Part shown: piece after piece, positions 43,370-53,950 of the stretch | Layout: each line of letters starts with the position of its first letter | How positions within the stretch are numbered: position 1 is the first letter of the stretch | NCBI RefSeq assembly: GCF_014235845.1 | Contig: NZ_JACJUQ010000004.1 | Coordinates: 62,001-126,000, forward strand | Source of the DNA: Pontivivens nitratireducens | GTDB taxonomy: Bacteria > Pseudomonadota > Alphaproteobacteria > Rhodobacterales > Rhodobacteraceae | DNA length: 64,000 nt | Direction: 5' to 3' | Notes under the pieces: model-generated | The model's database searches: none | What the model was told of the DNA's origin: nothing | What the model saw: the letters and a program-made list of their open reading frames with translations, nothing else | Program-made: the position numbers and the translations under genes

Positions 43370-43714
43370 TCAGAACCGCTCGACAGTTACACGATCAGTG
43401 TGGAACGCGATGTGGCCGGCAATCTGCTCCACCCCTTCGTTCGGCTGGGGATAGGACCAGGCGACATCGACCAGAGTGCCGCTTTTCGTAACGATGGAAA
43501 AATACTCGGCCTCGCCCTTATGCGGGCAGTGTGTCGTCTTGTCCGAAGGATCCAGAAAGGCCATCGCGATGTCTGCGCGGGGGAAATAGATCACGGCGGG
43601 ATTGTCGCCCTCGATCAGTTGCAGAGCGTTGGCGCTCTCCGCGATGATTGCGCCGGCGGTGCGGACGGTCCAGGGTTCGCTGGCCTCGACGATGGTAATG
43701 TGCTTTTCGACCAT
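43370..43714 (-). CDS. DUF427 domain protein
   Basis: A 114-aa protein with the DUF427 signature: TVRTAGAIIAESANALQLIEG, then VIYFPRADIAMAFLDPSDKTTHCPHKGEAEYFSI, and AWSYPQPNEGVEQIAGHIAFH. The fold is a small beta barrel; the function is not known. GAGGAG precedes the ATG well. It lies 74 bases upstream-to-downstream of the aminopeptidase gene on the same strand, so the two may be co-transcribed. Confidence 0.88.
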   Translation of the reverse strand: MVEKHITIVEASEPWTVRTAGAIIAESANALQLIEGDNPAVIYFPRADIAMAFLDPSDKTTHCPHKGEAEYFSIVTKSGTLVDVAWSYPQPNEGVEQIAGHIAFHTDRVTVERF

Positions 43715-43788
43715 TGCGGTCTCCTCCTCAAACGGAACGTCCGCAACCGGTCTGCCATGCAGGGCATGACAGGTCGGTGACGCGTTCT

Positions 43789-45582
43789 TCAATCTTTCGG
43801 TAGCGGCGCGCAGGCGGCTTTGAGCCAGTCGCGTGTCGCAGGGGGAACGAGGGCGCCAATCTGGGCGCACACTCGGTTGTGATATCGGTCGAGCCAGTCA
43901 CGCTCCTCCGATGTCAGAAGGTGGGGGAGGATCAGCCTGCGGTCAATGGGTACCAGTGTCAGCGTCTCGAAGGACAGCATCGGCGCATCGCCACCGGGCA
44001 CGTCCGAAGGCGGCTGGACCACCAGCAGGTTCTCGATCCGTATGCCGAACGCGCCCTCGCGGTAATAGCCCGGTTCGTTGCTGAGGATATTGCCCGGCTC
44101 GAACGGCACGGTGGACCGGCGCGACAGGCTTTGCGGGCCTTCGTGAACGCCCAGATAGGCCCCGACGCCATGCCCCGTGCCGTGGGCGTAATCCATGCCG
44201 GCCGACCACAGCGGTGCCCGCGCCAGCGCGTCGATATGCGCCCCGCCCAAACCCGAAGGCCATCGCAGACGGCTGATTGCGATCATGCCCCGCAGAACCA
44301 GCGTGAAGGCCCGCGCCGCCTCCGGATCGACCGGCCCCACCGACACCGTGCGTGTGATATCGGTCGTTCCGTCGGGATATTGCCCACCGGAATCCACCAG
44401 CATCACCTCCCCCGGTGACAGGATTCGGTCGGAGGCTTCGGTAACGCGGTAATGCACGATCGCACCATTCGGGCCTGCACCCGATATCGTTTCGAAGCTG
44501 ATGTCGCGCAACTGACCGGTGGCATTGCGGAATGATTCGAGTTCGCGCGCGATGGCGATTTCGCTCAAATTACCGCTCGGCGCGTTCTGATCCAGCCAGT
44601 GCAGGAACTGCGCCATCGCGACGGCATCGCGGACATGCGCGTTGCGCGCGCCCTCGATCTCGGCTGCGTTCTTGCGGGCCTTGGGCAGGCGCACCGGCTC
44701 GAAATCCAATGCATCCGCCACCCGGTCCGCGATCCAGACGGGCGCGGAGGATCGGTCGAGCGCGACCTTGCCCTGCAATGCGTCCAGCGTCGCGGCGAAG
44801 GCATCCATCCCATGCAGATGCACATCCGGGCCGAGATGCGCGCGCAGGGCATCATCGGCACGTTCCGCCGCATTGAACAGATCGACGGAGCCATCGGCAT
44901 ACAGGATCGCGAACAGCAGCGCGACAGGAGTGCGGGCGATATCCGCCCCCCGGATATTGAGGAGCCACGCGATGCTGTCCGGCAGACTGAGGATGGCCGC
45001 CTCGGCACCCTTCCCGCGCAAATCTTCGGCCAGCCGCGCGCGCTTGTCCACGCTCGCCTCACCCGCCAGGTTCAGCGGGTGCACGACAATGGGCGCGTCG
45101 GGCGGCGGCGGCTGGTCGTGCCAGACGGCATCCAGCGGGTTGGAGTCCAGCGCGTGTAGCTCGACCCCAGGCGGCAGTTTTTCGCGCAACGCCGCGATTT
45201 CCCGTGGGGTATGCAGCCACGGATCGAATCCGACGACACCTTCGGACAGATGTTGCGCGATCCACGGGCCGACCTCCTGCCCCGTCCAGGCGACAGGCGT
45301 AAAATGGTCGAGGTCGATCTGTCCGCGCACCTGCAAGGTATACCGCCCGTCGATGAACACGCCCGCATGATCCGGCAGAACCGCGCAAAGACCGGCCGAG
45401 CCGGTGAACCCCGTCAGCCATGACAGCCGCTCATCACGGGCGGCGACGTATTCACCCTGATGCGCGTCCGCACGCGGAACCAGAAATCCGTCGATGCCGC
45501 GCCGCGACAGTTCGGCGCGCAGCGCGCGCAGTCGAGCGGCACCCGTCTCGGGCGAGGTGGTCATCTCGAAGGATTGATACAT
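43789..45582 (-). CDS. pepP: M24 family Xaa-Pro aminopeptidase
   Basis: A 597-aa creatinase-like metallopeptidase that removes N-terminal residues preceding proline. Two N-terminal creatinase domains (about 1-310) are followed by the pita-bread catalytic domain with all dinuclear metal ligands: Asp in VMLVDSGGQY, Asp in GTTDITRT, His in HGTGHGVGAYLG, Glu in SNEPGYYREG and Glu in IRIENLL. The size matches the larger three-domain members similar to eukaryotic XPNPEP1. GAGGAAC before the ATG supports the outer start. Confidence 0.93.
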   Translation of the reverse strand: MYQSFEMTTSPETGAARLRALRAELSRRGIDGFLVPRADAHQGEYVAARDERLSWLTGFTGSAGLCAVLPDHAGVFIDGRYTLQVRGQIDLDHFTPVAWTGQEVGPWIAQHLSEGVVGFDPWLHTPREIAALREKLPPGVELHALDSNPLDAVWHDQPPPPDAPIVVHPLNLAGEASVDKRARLAEDLRGKGAEAAILSLPDSIAWLLNIRGADIARTPVALLFAILYADGSVDLFNAAERADDALRAHLGPDVHLHGMDAFAATLDALQGKVALDRSSAPVWIADRVADALDFEPVRLPKARKNAAEIEGARNAHVRDAVAMAQFLHWLDQNAPSGNLSEIAIARELESFRNATGQLRDISFETISGAGPNGAIVHYRVTEASDRILSPGEVMLVDSGGQYPDGTTDITRTVSVGPVDPEAARAFTLVLRGMIAISRLRWPSGLGGAHIDALARAPLWSAGMDYAHGTGHGVGAYLGVHEGPQSLSRRSTVPFEPGNILSNEPGYYREGAFGIRIENLLVVQPPSDVPGGDAPMLSFETLTLVPIDRRLILPHLLTSEERDWLDRYHNRVCAQIGALVPPATRDWLKAACAPLPKD

Positions 45583-45649
45583 TTGCGTTCCTCAGGCGGC
45601 GGCGTACTGTTCGGGCGCAGGCTGCGCGAACATTCAGGGGAAGATCAAG

Positions 45650-45955
45650 ATGCGGAAGACATTCAAGGCCATCGGCTACATCTTCATGGCGCTTGCGCTG
45701 CTGCGGGTCTGGTTCGACTTTTCCGCCACCACCTTGCAGGACCGCGAATTCAAGCTGGCCGAGACCGGTGCGGTCTGGGCCGGGTTCCACCGCGAAAGCT
45801 TGCTGGGATTGCAGCCGGGGGTCGAACGATATCTGGCGCCGTGGATCTGGGAAAGCGTCATCGCGCCCATCCTGTATACGCCGCTGGCGCCGATTCTGGT
45901 CGTGATGGGGGTGTTTTTCCTGATCGCCGGGGCCGCCGCGCCGAAATTGCGCTGA
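45650..45955 (+). CDS. Small unknown two-helix membrane protein
   Basis: A 101-aa product with a helix at about residues 7-22 (AIGYIFMALALLRVWF) and one at about 72-95 (APILYTPLAPILVVMGVFFLIAGAA), separated by a charged periplasmic or cytoplasmic loop. No named family is recognised. GGGGAAG precedes the ATG. It is divergent from the Xaa-Pro aminopeptidase and converges with the DUF6476 gene, with 13 bases between stops. Confidence 0.65.
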   Translation: MRKTFKAIGYIFMALALLRVWFDFSATTLQDREFKLAETGAVWAGFHRESLLGLQPGVERYLAPWIWESVIAPILYTPLAPILVVMGVFFLIAGAAAPKLR

Positions 45956-45968
45956 CCGGTTCGGGCCT

Positions 45969-46286
45969 TCAATCCACCGTCACCTCAACCGTCTGGCGAA
46001 TCGTGCCGTCCGGGCGCAGGATGTGAATACGCTCCACGCCGCTGTCATCGCGGGTGACGATTGCGTTCCATCCGGTGCCCATGGTGGCGGCGCGCACGCT
46101 CTCTCCTTGCGGGGCGGTGACGTGATCGGGAAATTCGGGGGGGGCTGAAATCCGGCTCAACCGGATGACAAGCAGGACAACTACGACTATGACCCCTGCG
46201 ATCAGCACGATCGTCAGGGTCGTGACCAATCGGCGCAACGCGCGCAACCTTGGCGGTTCGGGCGGAAACTCATCTGGAGATGTCAT
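45969..46286 (-). CDS. DUF6476 family single-helix membrane protein
   Basis: A 105-aa protein with a basic, proline-rich N-terminus, one strong membrane helix (about residues 21-42, VTTLTIVLIAGVIVVVVLLVIR) and a short beta-rich domain (PDHVTAPQGESVRAATMGTGWNAIVTRDDSGVERIHILRPDG). I place it in DUF6476, a Rhodobacterales family of unknown function. Its ATG and that of rluD overlap on opposite strands within the tetranucleotide CATG; AAGGA on its own strand lies inside the rluD coding sequence. Confidence 0.8.
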   Translation of the reverse strand: MTSPDEFPPEPPRLRALRRLVTTLTIVLIAGVIVVVVLLVIRLSRISAPPEFPDHVTAPQGESVRAATMGTGWNAIVTRDDSGVERIHILRPDGTIRQTVEVTVD

Positions 46287-47316
46287 GTCGCATCCTTTCC
46301 ACATTGTGGCAGGCAGTTCTGGCCGCCTTGATAAGGTGCTGGCCGACGCAGCGCCAGAGGGGGTCGGGCTGAGCCGCTCGCGCCTGCGCAATCTGGTGGA
46401 AAGCGGCGCCGTCACCGGGCCGGACGGGGTTGAGACGGACATCAAGCGCAAGGTCGTCGTGGGCGAAAGCTTCACCGTGCAACCGCCGCCGCCCGCCGAT
46501 GCCGCGCCCGAACCGCAGGACATTCCGCTGGATGTCGTGTTCGAGGATGACGCCCTGATCGTGGTCAACAAACCTGCCGGCATGGTCGTGCACCCCGCCC
46601 CCGGTGCGCCCGACGGCACGCTGGTCAACGCCCTGCTGCACCATTGCGGCGACACGCTATCGGGCGTAGGCGGTGAACGACGGCCCGGCATCGTGCACCG
46701 GATCGACAAGGATACCTCCGGTTTGCTGGTGGTGGCCAAGTCCGACGCGGCGCATCAGCCCCTGTCCGCCGCTTTCGCACGTCATGACATTGCCCGCCAT
46801 TACACGGCCCTGTGCCACGGTGTTCCCGATCCGGCCGACCCGCGTCTGCGCGGCATTTCCGGCGTCACATTCGAGGCAGGCGGCCTGATCCGCATCGCGA
46901 CCGAGATCGACCGCCACCCTGCGGATCGCAAGAAGATGGCCGTGCGTGCAGGCGGGCGCCATGCCGTGACGCGAGCGAAGATTCTGGAACGCTTCGACTT
47001 GGCCCGCCCCCTGGCGGCGCTGCTGGAATGCCGTCTGGAAACCGGGCGCACCCATCAGATCAGGGTGCACATGACCCATGCCGGACACGCGCTGGTCGGC
47101 GATCCGGTTTATGGCGGGCATTGCACCGTGCCGCGCGGGGCGGAGATGCTCAAACGCTTCCCCCGGCAGGCGCTGCACGCGACCAGCCTGGGCTTCGTCC
47201 ATCCGATCAGCGGTGAAAACCTGTATTTCGAGGCCCCCCTGCCCGCAGATTTCGCGCAATTGTTGCAAGAACTGCGAAACCTCACGCGAACACGTGAACA
47301 ATCGCAACATTTGTGA
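46285..47316 (+). CDS. rluD: RluD-type 23S rRNA pseudouridine synthase
   Basis: A 343-aa RluA-family pseudouridine synthase. An S4-like RNA-binding domain (residues about 12-75) precedes the catalytic domain with VVNKPAGMVVHPAPG and the active-site motif HRIDKDTSGLLVV, where Asp141 is catalytic. The target is most likely helix 69 of 23S rRNA, as for RluD, though RluC-type sites are not excluded. GGAG lies eight bases before the ATG, within the DUF6476 coding strand. It precedes rpoH by 67 bases. Confidence 0.92.
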   Translation: MSHPFHIVAGSSGRLDKVLADAAPEGVGLSRSRLRNLVESGAVTGPDGVETDIKRKVVVGESFTVQPPPPADAAPEPQDIPLDVVFEDDALIVVNKPAGMVVHPAPGAPDGTLVNALLHHCGDTLSGVGGERRPGIVHRIDKDTSGLLVVAKSDAAHQPLSAAFARHDIARHYTALCHGVPDPADPRLRGISGVTFEAGGLIRIATEIDRHPADRKKMAVRAGGRHAVTRAKILERFDLARPLAALLECRLETGRTHQIRVHMTHAGHALVGDPVYGGHCTVPRGAEMLKRFPRQALHATSLGFVHPISGENLYFEAPLPADFAQLLQELRNLTRTREQSQHL

Positions 47317-47383
47317 CGGATTGCTTGTCTTCATCCGTACAATCCTTAAATGACCACTGAGACCGTTACGAGGGAGACGCACC

Positions 47384-48286
47384 ATGGCCAGCACTTACAC
47401 ATCACTTCCAGCCCCGTCACCCGAACAGGGGTTGAGCCGTTACATGCAGGAAATCCGCAAGTTTCCCATGCTGGAGCCCGAGCAGGAATACATGCTGGCC
47501 AAGGCATGGGTGGACCATCAGGATTCCGACAGCGCGCACCAGTTGGTGACGTCGCACCTGCGGCTGGCAGCAAAGATCGCCATGGGCTATCGCGGCTACG
47601 GCCTGCCGACGGCTGAGGTGGTATCGGAGGCGAATGTCGGTCTGATGCAGGCGGTCAAACGCTTCGATCCCGAGAAGGGATTCCGTCTGGCCACCTATGC
47701 GATGTGGTGGATCCGCGCCAGCATTCAGGAATACATCCTGCGGTCCTGGTCGCTGGTCAAGATGGGCACGACCGCGGCGCAAAAGAAGCTGTTCTTCAAC
47801 TTGCGCAAGGCCAAGAACAAGATCGGCGCGTTGGAGGATGGTGATCTGCGCCCCGACAATGTTTCGCGCATCGCCACCGATCTGGGCGTGACGGAGGAAG
47901 AAGTCACCTCGATGAACCGGCGACTGTCGGGCGGTGACGCCTCATTGAACGCACCGCTGAAATCCGATGGTGAGGGCGCGTCCGAATGGCAGGATTGGCT
48001 GACCGACGACGATGCCGATCAGGCCGAGGCCTATGCCGAGCAGGACGAGCTGGACAACCGCCGCGCCATGATGATGGAGGCGATGCAGGAGCTGAACGAG
48101 CGTGAGCGCCATATCCTGACTGAGCGCAAGCTGAAGGATGAGCCGCAAACGCTCGAAGATCTCAGCCAGGTCTACAATGTCAGTCGGGAACGCATCCGTC
48201 AGATCGAGGTCCGTGCCTTCGAGAAGCTGCAAAAGAGGATGCGCGAACTTGCCGCGGAGCAAAACATGATTCCTGCCCTGAACTGA
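47384..48286 (+). CDS. rpoH: RNA polymerase sigma-32 factor RpoH
   Basis: A 300-aa heat-shock sigma factor. Region 2 (SHLRLAAKIAMGYRGYGLPTAEVVSEANVGLMQAVKRFDPEKGFRLATYAMWWIRASIQEYILR, described in parts) and region 4 (NVSRERIRQIEVRAFEKL) are complete. The RpoH box QKKLFFNLR is at residues 133-141, which separates it from other sigma-70 factors and mediates regulated turnover. Alphaproteobacteria often carry two rpoH genes; which type this is cannot be told here. The leader is AT-richer than its neighbours (TACAATCCTTAAATGA), where a promoter probably lies. Confidence 0.95.
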   Translation: MASTYTSLPAPSPEQGLSRYMQEIRKFPMLEPEQEYMLAKAWVDHQDSDSAHQLVTSHLRLAAKIAMGYRGYGLPTAEVVSEANVGLMQAVKRFDPEKGFRLATYAMWWIRASIQEYILRSWSLVKMGTTAAQKKLFFNLRKAKNKIGALEDGDLRPDNVSRIATDLGVTEEEVTSMNRRLSGGDASLNAPLKSDGEGASEWQDWLTDDDADQAEAYAEQDELDNRRAMMMEAMQELNERERHILTERKLKDEPQTLEDLSQVYNVSRERIRQIEVRAFEKLQKRMRELAAEQNMIPALN

Positions 48287-48332
48287 ACCGCAGACGGTAT
48301 AGTTGTCCTGCATGACATTGCGGGAGGGATTC

Positions 48333-49031
48333 ATGACGAAACGCATCCTATTGCTCGGCGCGACCGGGGGCACCGGCGCGCTGGTGATGCAAGCCGCGCT
48401 GGATGCCGGGCTGGCGGTCACAGCCGCCGCCCGCGATCCCGGGGATATCGAGATATCTTCCCCCGAGGTTCGCCCGGTGAAAGTGAACGTCATGTCCGGC
48501 GAAGGCTTGGACGTGGCTTTGCGGGATGTCGATGCCGTCATATCGGCATTGGGCGTTGCGAATGACCCGAAAACGCTGCTCAATCCGCCACCGCTCTACA
48601 CGGACGGGCACGAAAACGTCATCGAAGCGATGCAACGCGCAGGCGTCGACAGGCTGGTATGCATTTCAGCCCTGTGGTCGCGCAGCAATGATTTCGGGCC
48701 GTTGTGGTTCCGCACCGGCCCCGTCATGGCGCTGACTCGTATTTATTCGCAGATGCGCAGCATGGAGCGGATGTTGAGCGGATATCCCAGCCTGCAATAC
48801 ACCGCCGTTCGGGCTGGATACCTTCAGGATGATGTGATCGCATCGCCCCCGCCCCAAGCCTGCGCAGATCGACCGCCCGAGGGGCATTGGCTGACCCGCC
48901 GTGCCGATCTGGCGGCGTTCATGGTGCAATGCGCCGTTCAGGACGACTGGTTGCGCGCCACGCCCTGCTATGTGCAGAGCGCAGACGGGCACGTTCTCAA
49001 CCGAAAACTGCCCAATCTGCGCACCTATTGA
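48333..49031 (+). CDS. NAD(P)H-binding atypical SDR protein
   Basis: A 232-aa NmrA/atypical short-chain dehydrogenase. ILLLGATGGTGALVMQAAL is the nucleotide-binding loop, DVDAVISALG and RLVCISALWSRSNDFG follow, and the end is a short substrate-binding region. The classic YxxxK is not seen, as expected for atypical members that reduce flavins, quinones or bind NADP as sensors. The function is undetermined. GGGAGGG before the ATG fixes the start. It converges with upp. Confidence 0.8.
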   Translation: MTKRILLLGATGGTGALVMQAALDAGLAVTAAARDPGDIEISSPEVRPVKVNVMSGEGLDVALRDVDAVISALGVANDPKTLLNPPPLYTDGHENVIEAMQRAGVDRLVCISALWSRSNDFGPLWFRTGPVMALTRIYSQMRSMERMLSGYPSLQYTAVRAGYLQDDVIASPPPQACADRPPEGHWLTRRADLAAFMVQCAVQDDWLRATPCYVQSADGHVLNRKLPNLRTY

Positions 49032-49049
49032 ACTGGCCGCGCGGTCGGA

Positions 49050-49682
49050 TCACTTCGTCCCGAACATCCGGTCACCCGCATCGCCGAGTCCGGGCAGGAT
49101 GTACCCCTTCTCATTCAGACGCTCGTCCAGCGCAGCCGTAATGATCGGCACGTCGGGGTGGCGATCCTTCATCAGGGCCACACCCTCGGGCGAGGCCAGC
49201 AGGCACAGGAAGCGAATATCGGTGGCGCCCGACTGTTTGAGCAGGTCAATCGCGGCAGCGGAGGAGTTGCCCGTCGCCAGCATCGGATCGACCGCGATCA
49301 CCACGCGGCTGTTCAGCTCCGACGGCACCTTGTAGTAATACTGCACCGGCTTGAGGGTTTCCTCATCCCGGTACAGACCGACAAATCCGACACGGGCGGA
49401 CGGAATCAGGTCCATCACCCCATCCAGGAGGCCGTTGCCGGCCCGCAGGATCGAGATCAGGGCCAGCTTCTTACCCTTGAGCGTCGGGGCGTCCATCTCG
49501 ACCAGCGGCGTGTCGATATTGGTGGTGGTCATGGGCAGGTCGCGCGTCACCTCATAGGCCAGCAGGTGGCTGATCTCTCGCAGCAACTGCCGGAAGACGG
49601 CGGTGGAGGTCGATTTCTCCCGCATCAGCGTAAGCTTGTGCTGCACCAGGGGGTGATTCACGACGGTCAGGTGGTCGCTCAT
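49050..49682 (-). CDS. upp: Uracil phosphoribosyltransferase
   Basis: A 210-aa enzyme that makes UMP from uracil and PRPP, recovering the base released by nucleoside phosphorolysis. The PRPP loop [17 protein letters not shown] is clear, along with the uracil-binding [11 protein letters not shown] and the C-terminal [18 protein letters not shown]. It is the last gene of the nucleoside cluster and its start overlaps the add stop by four bases (ATGA). Confidence 0.97.
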   Translation of the reverse strand: MSDHLTVVNHPLVQHKLTLMREKSTSTAVFRQLLREISHLLAYEVTRDLPMTTTNIDTPLVEMDAPTLKGKKLALISILRAGNGLLDGVMDLIPSARVGFVGLYRDEETLKPVQYYYKVPSELNSRVVIAVDPMLATGNSSAAAIDLLKQSGATDIRFLCLLASPEGVALMKDRHPDVPIITAALDERLNEKGYILPGLGDAGDRMFGTK

Positions 49683-50668
49683 GCGGCAAGCTCCTCGAAA
49701 TGTTTCATCAGGCGCGCGCGGGTCGCCTCGTCACAGAATGCCGCGCTGAGTGCGACGCGGTTGATGGCATCGAATTCCAGCTTCGTCCAGCCGAAGACCC
49801 GCGCCAATTCGCTGTATTCGTCCCGCATCGTGGTGCCGAAATACGGCGGATCATCGGTGGAGACGGTGACGGCCACGCCGGCCCGCAGCAAACGGTCGAT
49901 GGGATGATCGTCCAGCGTCGGATACACGTCCAGCCGCAGGTTCGAGCCGGGGTTGACCTCCAGCACGATCCCCTCCGCCGCCAGCCGGTCGATCAGGGCG
50001 GCATCCTCGATGGCGCGCACGCCATGGCCGATCCGGCTGGGTTTGAGGTAGTCGAGACTGTCGAGGATGCTTTGCGGGCCCTCAACCTCACCAGCATGGG
50101 TGGTGATGCCCAGCCCGGCCTGCCGCGCGATGTCGAAGGCAGGCACGAAATCGGCGGGGCAGAACATGCTCTCGTTCCCGCCCATGCCCCACCCGGTCAG
50201 GCGGGGGGTCAGGTGAGCCACCGTCACCTCCGCCGTCTGGCGGGCGATTTCGGGGCCGAGATGACGCACGGCCGTGGAAATGAAGCGGCATTCGACCTGC
50301 GGCACATCGTCGGCGCCAGCCTCCATCCCGGCGAGGTATTGCGGCCAATCGGCCATCGACGTTCCGGTGATTGCAGGGGCCACGAACAGTTCGGTATAAA
50401 TGACGCCCTGATCGCGGGACTGTTCCAGCACGGCACGCACCAGACGGCGATAGTCATCGGGCGTCTGCAAAATGGAACTGACGGCCTCGTAAGCGGCCAG
50501 AAAGGCTGGAAAATCAGTGTAGATATAGGTGTCGCCGTCGATCACGGCGCTGAGGTCCAACCCCTTTTCCGCCGCGAGGGCCGACATGAAGGCGGGCGGG
50601 GCCGCGCCCTCCAGATGCAGGTGCAACTCGACCTTGGGCAGATCGGCCACGTCTATTCCAGTACTCAT
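49679..50668 (-). CDS. add: Adenosine deaminase
   Basis: A 329-aa zinc enzyme that deaminates adenosine or deoxyadenosine to (deoxy)inosine. Metal ligands His16 and His18 lie in [16 protein letters not shown] holds the catalytic Glu region, then RIGHGVRA and [11 protein letters not shown] with the zinc Asp. Length fits bacterial Add. The start is inferred from coupling: the ATG overlaps the deoB stop as ATGA. Its products feed the purine phosphorylase encoded upstream. Confidence 0.95.
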   Translation of the reverse strand: MSTGIDVADLPKVELHLHLEGAAPPAFMSALAAEKGLDLSAVIDGDTYIYTDFPAFLAAYEAVSSILQTPDDYRRLVRAVLEQSRDQGVIYTELFVAPAITGTSMADWPQYLAGMEAGADDVPQVECRFISTAVRHLGPEIARQTAEVTVAHLTPRLTGWGMGGNESMFCPADFVPAFDIARQAGLGITTHAGEVEGPQSILDSLDYLKPSRIGHGVRAIEDAALIDRLAAEGIVLEVNPGSNLRLDVYPTLDDHPIDRLLRAGVAVTVSTDDPPYFGTTMRDEYSELARVFGWTKLEFDAINRVALSAAFCDEATRARLMKHFEELAA

Positions 50669-51879
50669 AACAGTGATTTTCCATGTTTTCCGGGCGCGAG
50701 TTCCAGATGCGCGGCGATGGTTTCGCCCACATCGGCAAAGCCGTGCAGACCAAGTTCGCGCGCGGGACCCAGACCGGCCATCAGCACGGGCACCCGTTCG
50801 CGGGTGTGATCGGTGCCGCGCCAAGTGGGATCGTTTCCGTGGTCCGCGGTGAAGATCACCAGATCATCCGGGCGCATCCCGCCGAGGATCTGCGGAACGC
50901 GGGTGTCGAACACCTCCAACGCGCGGGCATAGCCGGACACGTCGCGGCGGTGGCCATACTTGCTGTCGAACTCGACATAATTGGCAAAGACGAAGGCCCC
51001 GTCCGGCGCCTCGTCCAGCAGGCGCAGGGTGTGGTCCACGAGGGCCATGTCGTCCTTGCCCTTGTGCAACTCGTCGATCCCGCGATGGGCGAAGATGTCT
51101 CCGATCTTGCCCACGGCGATGGTCCTGCCACCGGCGGCCTGCACCCGGTCCAGGATCGTGGGTTCGGGCGGCGCGATGGCGTAGTCGCGGCGGTTCGCGG
51201 TTCGCTGCCAATTGCCCGGCATGCCAACGAAGGGGCGGCCGATGACGCGCCCGACCAGCATCGGATGCACCAGTTCGGCGGCGACCTCGCACAGCTTGAG
51301 CAAACGCTCCAACCCGAAATGTTCCTCATGCGCCGCGATCTGGAACACGCTGTCGGCGGAGGTGTAGCAAATCGGCTTGCCGGTGCGGATATGCTCCTCG
51401 GCCAGCTCCTCGATGATCGGTACGCCCGAGGCGTGCTTGTTGCCAAGGATGCCGGGAATGTCACCGCGCGCCACCAGCTCCGCGATCAGGTCATCGGGGA
51501 AGGTCGGGACGGTTTCCGGGAAATAATGCCAGTCCCACGGCACGGGCACGCCCGCCAGTTCCCAATGCCCGGACGGCGTGTCCTTGCCCTGCGAAACCTC
51601 CGTCGCGGTACCCCATGCCGCGGTCGGGGTCGCGCCCAGGCCCGGCACGTCGAGGCCGGAGGAGAGCCGCGTGGCCGCCCCCAGTCCCAGCGCGTCCAGA
51701 TTTGGCACGGTAAGCGGGCCGGTGCGCCCCTCCTCCGCACGCCCGGCGGCGCATTCCTGGGCAATGTGACCCAGGGTGTTGGACCCCTCGTCACCGTTCG
51801 GACCATCGCCAAACTGCGCGGCGTCAGGGGCACCGCCCACGCCAACACTGTCAAGCACGAGGAGAAACGCGCGCGCCAT
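50665..51879 (-). CDS. deoB: Phosphopentomutase
   Basis: A 404-aa metalloenzyme of the alkaline-phosphatase superfamily that converts (deoxy)ribose-1-phosphate to the 5-phosphate. [16 protein letters not shown] at the N-terminus contains the metal-binding Asp, SGHWELAG follows, then the inserted cap domain, and [22 protein letters not shown] holds the remaining ligands and the family signature. It starts inside the deoA stop (TGATG). Confidence 0.96.
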   Translation of the reverse strand: MARAFLLVLDSVGVGGAPDAAQFGDGPNGDEGSNTLGHIAQECAAGRAEEGRTGPLTVPNLDALGLGAATRLSSGLDVPGLGATPTAAWGTATEVSQGKDTPSGHWELAGVPVPWDWHYFPETVPTFPDDLIAELVARGDIPGILGNKHASGVPIIEELAEEHIRTGKPICYTSADSVFQIAAHEEHFGLERLLKLCEVAAELVHPMLVGRVIGRPFVGMPGNWQRTANRRDYAIAPPEPTILDRVQAAGGRTIAVGKIGDIFAHRGIDELHKGKDDMALVDHTLRLLDEAPDGAFVFANYVEFDSKYGHRRDVSGYARALEVFDTRVPQILGGMRPDDLVIFTADHGNDPTWRGTDHTRERVPVLMAGLGPARELGLHGFADVGETIAAHLELAPGKHGKSLL

Positions 51880-53186
51880 CAGCCGATCCGCCCTTTTTCC
51901 AATTGCAACTGATGCGGTGCCTCGTCGCTGATGCGATAAGCGGCGCGCAGGCGGGCCTCCGCCCGGTCGGCGGCGGCCTCGTCGCTGGCATGGATGCGGG
52001 CGATCGGCTGCTCGTCATCCACCCGCAGGCCCCGCCCTGCCAGCATGTCCAGACCGACGGAATAGTCGATGGGATCAGCGGCGCGCACCCGGCCACCGCC
52101 AAGCTCGACCACCGTCAGACCCACGCCGCGCGTGTTGATCTTGGCCACGAAACCAGGGCGCTCCGCGATCACCTCACGCACGACATTGGCGCGGGGCAAG
52201 TGATCCTCGTAGCGGTCCATGAAATCGGCGGGTCCGCCGAGTTCCGTGACCATCCGGGCGAACCGCTCGGCGGCCTGACCGGAGTCGAAGGCATCGCGCA
52301 TCCGCGCCTCACCGTCCGCGGCGTCGCCAGCGATCCCCGCCAGCACCAGCGCCTGACCGCCAAGGGCGACGGTCACGTCCCAAAGGCGGCTGTCGATCTC
52401 CTCCATCTTCAGGAACCGCACGGCGTTGATGACTTCGAGCGCGTTGCCCGCAGCCGAGGCCAGCGGTTCGTTCATATCGGTCACGATGGCGGAGGTCTTG
52501 CACCCCGCGCCGTTCGCCACCTCAACCAGCGACCGCGCCAGCGCATCGGCATCCTCGGCCGTGGCCATGAAGGCACCGGTGCCGACCTTCACATCCAGCA
52601 CCAGCGCGTCGAGGCCCGCCGCCAGCTTCTTGGACAGGATGGATGCGGTGATCAGATCGATACTCTCAACCGTGCCCGTCACATCGCGGATACCGTAGAG
52701 CCGCTTGTCCGCCGGGGCGATATCAGGGGTCTGGCCGATGATGGCGCAGCCGACCTTGCCCGTGACGCGGTACAACTCCTCGATATCGGGCTGGGTACGG
52801 TAGCCGGGGATCGCGTCGAATTTGTCGAGCGTGCCGCCGGTATGGCCCAGACCGCGCCCCGAAATCATCGGCACATAGGCCCCGCAGGCGGCCAGCGCCG
52901 GTGCCAGCATCAGTGAGACGTTGTCACCGACACCCCCCGTCGAATGCTTGTCGATCACAGGTCCGTCCAGGTCCCATTTCAGAACGGTGCCGCTGTCGCG
53001 CATCGCCTGGGTCAGGGCGACACGTTCGTCCATCACCATGCCGTTGAGCAGGATCGCCATGGCCATGGCACCGACCTGCCCCTCGGTAATGCTCTCATCG
53101 TGCAGACCCTCGATAAAGAAACGGATCTCCGCCTCCGTCAGGCGGTCGCCGTCGCGTTTCTTGCCGATGACTTCCTGTGGCAGCAT
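51879..53186 (-). CDS. deoA: Thymidine phosphorylase
   Basis: A 435-aa enzyme that splits thymidine or deoxyuridine with phosphate to the base and deoxyribose-1-phosphate. The N-terminal helical domain ([18 protein letters not shown]), the phosphate-binding [17 protein letters not shown] and the family signature [14 protein letters not shown] are all present. Length is standard. It overlaps both neighbours by one base (TGATG), so the deoC-deoA-deoB run is translated in a coupled way. Confidence 0.97.
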   Translation of the reverse strand: MLPQEVIGKKRDGDRLTEAEIRFFIEGLHDESITEGQVGAMAMAILLNGMVMDERVALTQAMRDSGTVLKWDLDGPVIDKHSTGGVGDNVSLMLAPALAACGAYVPMISGRGLGHTGGTLDKFDAIPGYRTQPDIEELYRVTGKVGCAIIGQTPDIAPADKRLYGIRDVTGTVESIDLITASILSKKLAAGLDALVLDVKVGTGAFMATAEDADALARSLVEVANGAGCKTSAIVTDMNEPLASAAGNALEVINAVRFLKMEEIDSRLWDVTVALGGQALVLAGIAGDAADGEARMRDAFDSGQAAERFARMVTELGGPADFMDRYEDHLPRANVVREVIAERPGFVAKINTRGVGLTVVELGGGRVRAADPIDYSVGLDMLAGRGLRVDDEQPIARIHASDEAAADRAEARLRAAYRISDEAPHQLQLEKGRIG

Positions 53187-53950
53187 CAGTAACCCTCCCC
53201 TTCGGTCGGTTCCCCGTCATCATCGAGCGTTGCCAGCAGAGCCGTCAGCACACCCGACGCGCCGATGCGGAACGTCATGGGCGTGACCCAGCCGTCGCCC
53301 ATGATTTCCTCGCACAGGGCAATATAGGCTGCGGCGTCATTGGTGGATTTTACACCGCCCGCAGGCTTGAACCCGACCGGCTCGCCGCTGTCGCGGATCG
53401 CCTCCAACATCAGACGGGCGGAACTCAGCGTGGCGTTGACGGGAACCTTGCCGGTCGATGTCTTGATGAAATGGGCGCCGCCCTCGATGGCGAGCTTCGC
53501 GGCTTGGCTGATCAGGTCCGGCTCCCTGAGCATTCCCGTCTCCAGAATCGCCTTGACCAGCGCCCCGTCGGCAGACCGGCGCACCCGTCCGACAATCGCG
53601 GAGACGTCCTGATCGTGCCCCTCGATCAGCTTGGGCCAGGGGATCACCATATCGATCTCATCCGCGCCATCGGCGACGGCCTGCTCGGTCAGGGCCATAA
53701 CGTCATCGGCATCGTCCATGCCACCCGGAAAGTTCACAACGGTGGCGATGCGGATCGGACTGTTGTCGCCCAGATGCGTTCGTGCCGCCGCGACGAAACG
53801 AGGCCAGATGCAGATGGCCGCCGTCGGCCCGTGCGGGGTTTGCGCCCGCTTGCACAGGGCGATGACGTCCTCCTCGGTGCAATCGTCGTCGAGGTTGGTC
53901 AGGTCGAGGCAGGACACTGCCTTGAGGGCGACAGCTTTCAGATCGCTCAT
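53186..53950 (-). CDS. deoC: Deoxyribose-phosphate aldolase
   Basis: A 254-aa class I aldolase that cleaves deoxyribose-5-phosphate to acetaldehyde and glyceraldehyde-3-phosphate. The Schiff-base lysine is in FIKTSTGK, the second catalytic lysine in [10 protein letters not shown], and [13 protein letters not shown] matches the family. The chosen ATG overlaps the purine phosphorylase stop as ATGA; a longer frame upstream is unused. Confidence 0.96.
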   Translation of the reverse strand: MSDLKAVALKAVSCLDLTNLDDDCTEEDVIALCKRAQTPHGPTAAICIWPRFVAAARTHLGDNSPIRIATVVNFPGGMDDADDVMALTEQAVADGADEIDMVIPWPKLIEGHDQDVSAIVGRVRRSADGALVKAILETGMLREPDLISQAAKLAIEGGAHFIKTSTGKVPVNATLSSARLMLEAIRDSGEPVGFKPAGGVKSTNDAAAYIALCEEIMGDGWVTPMTFRIGASGVLTALLATLDDDGEPTEGEGY

